NCBI GenBank assembly: GCA_003506995.1
Contig: DNXB01000440.1
Location: 1-6,141, forward strand
From: Verrucomicrobiales bacterium
Lineage (GTDB): Bacteria > Verrucomicrobiota > Verrucomicrobiia > Verrucomicrobiales > Verrucomicrobiaceae
Direction: 5' to 3'
DNA: 6,141 bases
A program made the position numbers and the translations under genes. This document shows, piece after piece, positions 4,681 through 6,141 of this stretch. Under the pieces are notes generated by a model. It ran no database searches and had not been told where the DNA came from. It saw only the letters and a list, made by a program, of their open reading frames with translations. The first letter of the stretch is position 1, and every line of letters starts with the position of its first letter.

Positions 4681-4738
4681 CCTACTGGCGCAGCCTTGTG
4701 ATTGCAGAAGGCCGGTTCCTCGATTGGATGCGTCTCAC

Positions 4739-6064
4739 ATGACTGGAATTTTGATCGAGCTTGGCCTGCTGTTCGTTTTGCTCCTGGCCAACGGGGTCTT
4801 CGCGATGGCGGAGATCGCGGTGGTGTCCTCCCGGAAGGCACGGCTGCAAGTGCTGGTGGACAAGGGCACCCACGGGTCGCGGACGGCGCTGCGGCTGGTG
4901 GAAAATCCCGGGGTCTTCCTTTCCACGGTGCAGGTGGGCATCACGCTGGTGGGCACGCTGGCAGGCGCGTCGAGCGGCGCGGCCTTGATCGCGCAACTGA
5001 CGCCGATGATCGCAGGGGTGGCTTTTTTGCAGCCATGGGCGGGCACGCTGGCCACGGGGATCGTGGTGGGCGGCATCACGTTTCTCTCGGTGGTCATCGG
5101 GGAGCTGGTGCCGAAGCGGCTGGCCATTGTGTCGCCTGAGACCACGGCGGCGCGGCTCAGCCGGCCGATGGCGGCGCTGTCACGCCTGACGGGCCCGGTG
5201 GTGAACCTGCTGGACGCGACGAGCGGCCTGATCGCCCGTCTGCTGGGGGCGCAGCCCGGCAGCGAGCAGGGTGTGTCCGAGGAGGAGGTGCGGGCGATGA
5301 TTCACCAGGGGACGCTGAGCGGGGTCTTCAAGGTGAGCGAGCAGCGCATGGTGGAGGGCGTGCTGGAGCTGGACGACCTGGTGGCCGGCGATGTGATGAC
5401 GCCGAAGAACAGCATCGTGTGGATCGACCTGGACGAGGGCGACGAGCACAACTGCCAGAAAATCACCGACAGCGGGCATTCGCACTTCCCCGCGCATCGC
5501 GGCTCGCGTGACAACGTGCTGGGCATGATCTCGGTGAAGGCCCTGTGGTCCAGAAGGCAGTTGGGCGCGGTGCCGAAGCTCGAAGAGCTGCTCAAGGAGC
5601 CGGTGTTTGTGCCGGAGACGATGGCCTGCCCGCGCATCATCGAGGAATTCCGCAAGCAGCGCCGTCATCTGGCGCTGGTGGTGGATGAGTTCGGCGGCGT
5701 GGCGGGGCTGGTCACGCTCAATGACATGATGGAGGCCATCATCGGCTCCATGCCGGACCAGGACCAGCGCGAGCGCCCGCAGGTGCGCGAGCTGGGAGCG
5801 GACGCCTGGATCGCCGACGCGCAGATGGACATTGAGGACGTGGCCGCCACGACGGGCCTCGTGCTGCTGCGCGAGGAGATCAACGAAGGCCTGTACCGCA
5901 CGCTCTCCGGCTTCATCCTGCATCGTCTCGGCCATGTGCCGAAAGAGGGCGAGCGCTTCACCACGGGCGCGCACGAGATCGAAATCACCGACACGGACCG
6001 CCAGCGCATCGACAAGGTGACGATCCGTAGATTGCCGCCCTCTGAGAAGACGCAAGGGGGTTAA
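4739..6064 (+). CDS. CNNM/CBS/CorC_HlyC membrane protein (hemolysin C / Mg-Co efflux family, 441 aa)
   Basis: A complete inner-membrane protein of the family annotated as hemolysin, CorB/CorC or CNNM-type transporter. Residues about 1-165 are the CNNM (DUF21) transmembrane domain: a first helix, ILIELGLLFVLLLANGVFA, with the conserved AMAEIAVVSSRKARL edge, further hydrophobic segments near 62-85 and 88-120, and the hallmark GELVPKRLA at 121-129. After a cytoplasmic linker (EEEVRAMIHQGTLSGVF), residues about 205-335 form a paired CBS module, including DVMTPKNSIVWIDLDE and LALVVDEFGGVAGLVTLNDM, which usually senses ATP-Mg. Residues 345-432 are the CorC_HlyC domain, with AWIADAQMDIEDV and GFILHRLGHVP. 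CNNM/CorB relatives export or control magnesium; hemolysis is only a historical label. An upstream in-frame TTG at 4724 would add five residues, but the ATG at 4739 matches the usual family start. No Shine-Dalgarno sequence is evident. Length and motifs are normal. Confidence 0.92.
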   Translation: MTGILIELGLLFVLLLANGVFAMAEIAVVSSRKARLQVLVDKGTHGSRTALRLVENPGVFLSTVQVGITLVGTLAGASSGAALIAQLTPMIAGVAFLQPWAGTLATGIVVGGITFLSVVIGELVPKRLAIVSPETTAARLSRPMAALSRLTGPVVNLLDATSGLIARLLGAQPGSEQGVSEEEVRAMIHQGTLSGVFKVSEQRMVEGVLELDDLVAGDVMTPKNSIVWIDLDEGDEHNCQKITDSGHSHFPAHRGSRDNVLGMISVKALWSRRQLGAVPKLEELLKEPVFVPETMACPRIIEEFRKQRRHLALVVDEFGGVAGLVTLNDMMEAIIGSMPDQDQRERPQVRELGADAWIADAQMDIEDVAATTGLVLLREEINEGLYRTLSGFILHRLGHVPKEGERFTTGAHEIEITDTDRQRIDKVTIRRLPPSEKTQGG

Positions 6065-6089
6065 TCCTGAAACGTCTGGCTGGATCAGG

Positions 6090-6104
6090 CGAGCCGGAGG
6101 CTCG
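6090..6104. other. Short hairpin after the CNNM/CorC gene
   Basis: CGAGCC (6090-6095), loop GGA, GGCTCG (6099-6104): a 6-bp GC stem 26 bp after the stop codon. No T-run follows, so a Rho-independent terminator is not supported; it may be the edge of a dispersed repeat continuing past the window. Nothing else is seen in 6065-6141. Confidence 0.35.
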
Positions 6105-6141
6105 GCAAGAGCCTAACCTGCATTTCTCACACCCCATGGCG

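Larger units (their letters stand above)
4360..4738. other. Second repeat-rich spacer before the CNNM/CorC gene
   Basis: No gene is supported. It contains two GGCGC/GCGCC modules (4365-4391, 4405-4432), a snap-back hairpin (4419-4448), a hairpin-prone stretch GAAGCAGAGCTTCTGC (4461-4476), CAACCGTCAACCACCG (4494-4509), a GAGGAC-type fragment (4524-4538), twin 24-bp repeats (4543-4566, 4610-4633) with three 14-bp units between them, and a decamer array (4634-4680). Its overall order resembles the first spacer: GGTGGTT modules on the left, CAACCAC decamers on the right. The last 58 bp before the ATG are non-repetitive and must hold the leader of the next gene; I see no clear promoter there. Confidence 0.65.

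Noticed and set aside
5180..6055. Minus-strand 291-codon frame opposite the CNNM/CorC gene
   Set aside because: The plus strand encodes an unmistakable full-length CNNM/CBS/CorC protein; the antisense translation is an Arg/His/Gln-rich shadow.

Overview
The window looks like chromosomal DNA of a GC-rich verrucomicrobial bacterium, probably Verrucomicrobiales and something like Prosthecobacter or a relative. This is inferred from gene families and the style of the intergenic repeats; no rRNA or marker gene is present to prove it. Evidence includes a secreted FG-GAP repeat protein of a type common in Planctomycetes and Verrucomicrobia, a small Xre-type regulator next to two conserved proteins of unknown function, and spacers packed with short GC-rich repeats.

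Layout. (1) 1-1407, minus strand: 5' part of a large secreted FG-GAP beta-propeller protein, running off the left edge. (2) 1408-1886: divergent intergenic region with no convincing gene; its right end carries a likely promoter overlapped by a perfect 10-bp palindrome. (3) 1887-2162, plus: 91-residue helix-turn-helix regulator. (4) 2163-2702: leader-like region dominated by ten tandem 21-bp units (2313-2522). Because 21 is a multiple of three, the array can be read as heptapeptides in several frames. (5) 2703-3413, plus: 236-residue protein of unknown function with a conserved-looking N-terminal half, a proline/glycine hinge and a probable Fn3-like beta domain. (6) 3414-3796: spacer that behaves as a large imperfect inverted repeat. 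(7) 3797-4359, plus: small collagen-like protein gene broken by two single-base insertions; removing both restores a 186-residue protein. (8) 4360-4738: a second repeat-rich spacer built from the same elements. (9) 4739-6064, plus: complete CNNM/CBS/CorC_HlyC membrane protein (hemolysin C / magnesium-cobalt efflux type). (10) 6065-6141: tail with a short hairpin.

How the parts may fit. The regulator, the Fn3-like protein and the collagen-like protein are co-oriented and could form a small conserved unit in which the regulator controls itself, and perhaps its neighbours, through the palindrome. The two structural proteins have no clear signal peptide and no enzyme motif. The most unusual feature is the spacer architecture: each of the two unknown genes ends within a few bases of GGTGGTTG-type repeats, and the genes at 3797 and 4739 are preceded by the complementary CAACCAC-type 10-bp arrays. 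The FG-GAP gene and the CNNM/CorC gene appear to be ordinary neighbours with no visible functional link to the unit.
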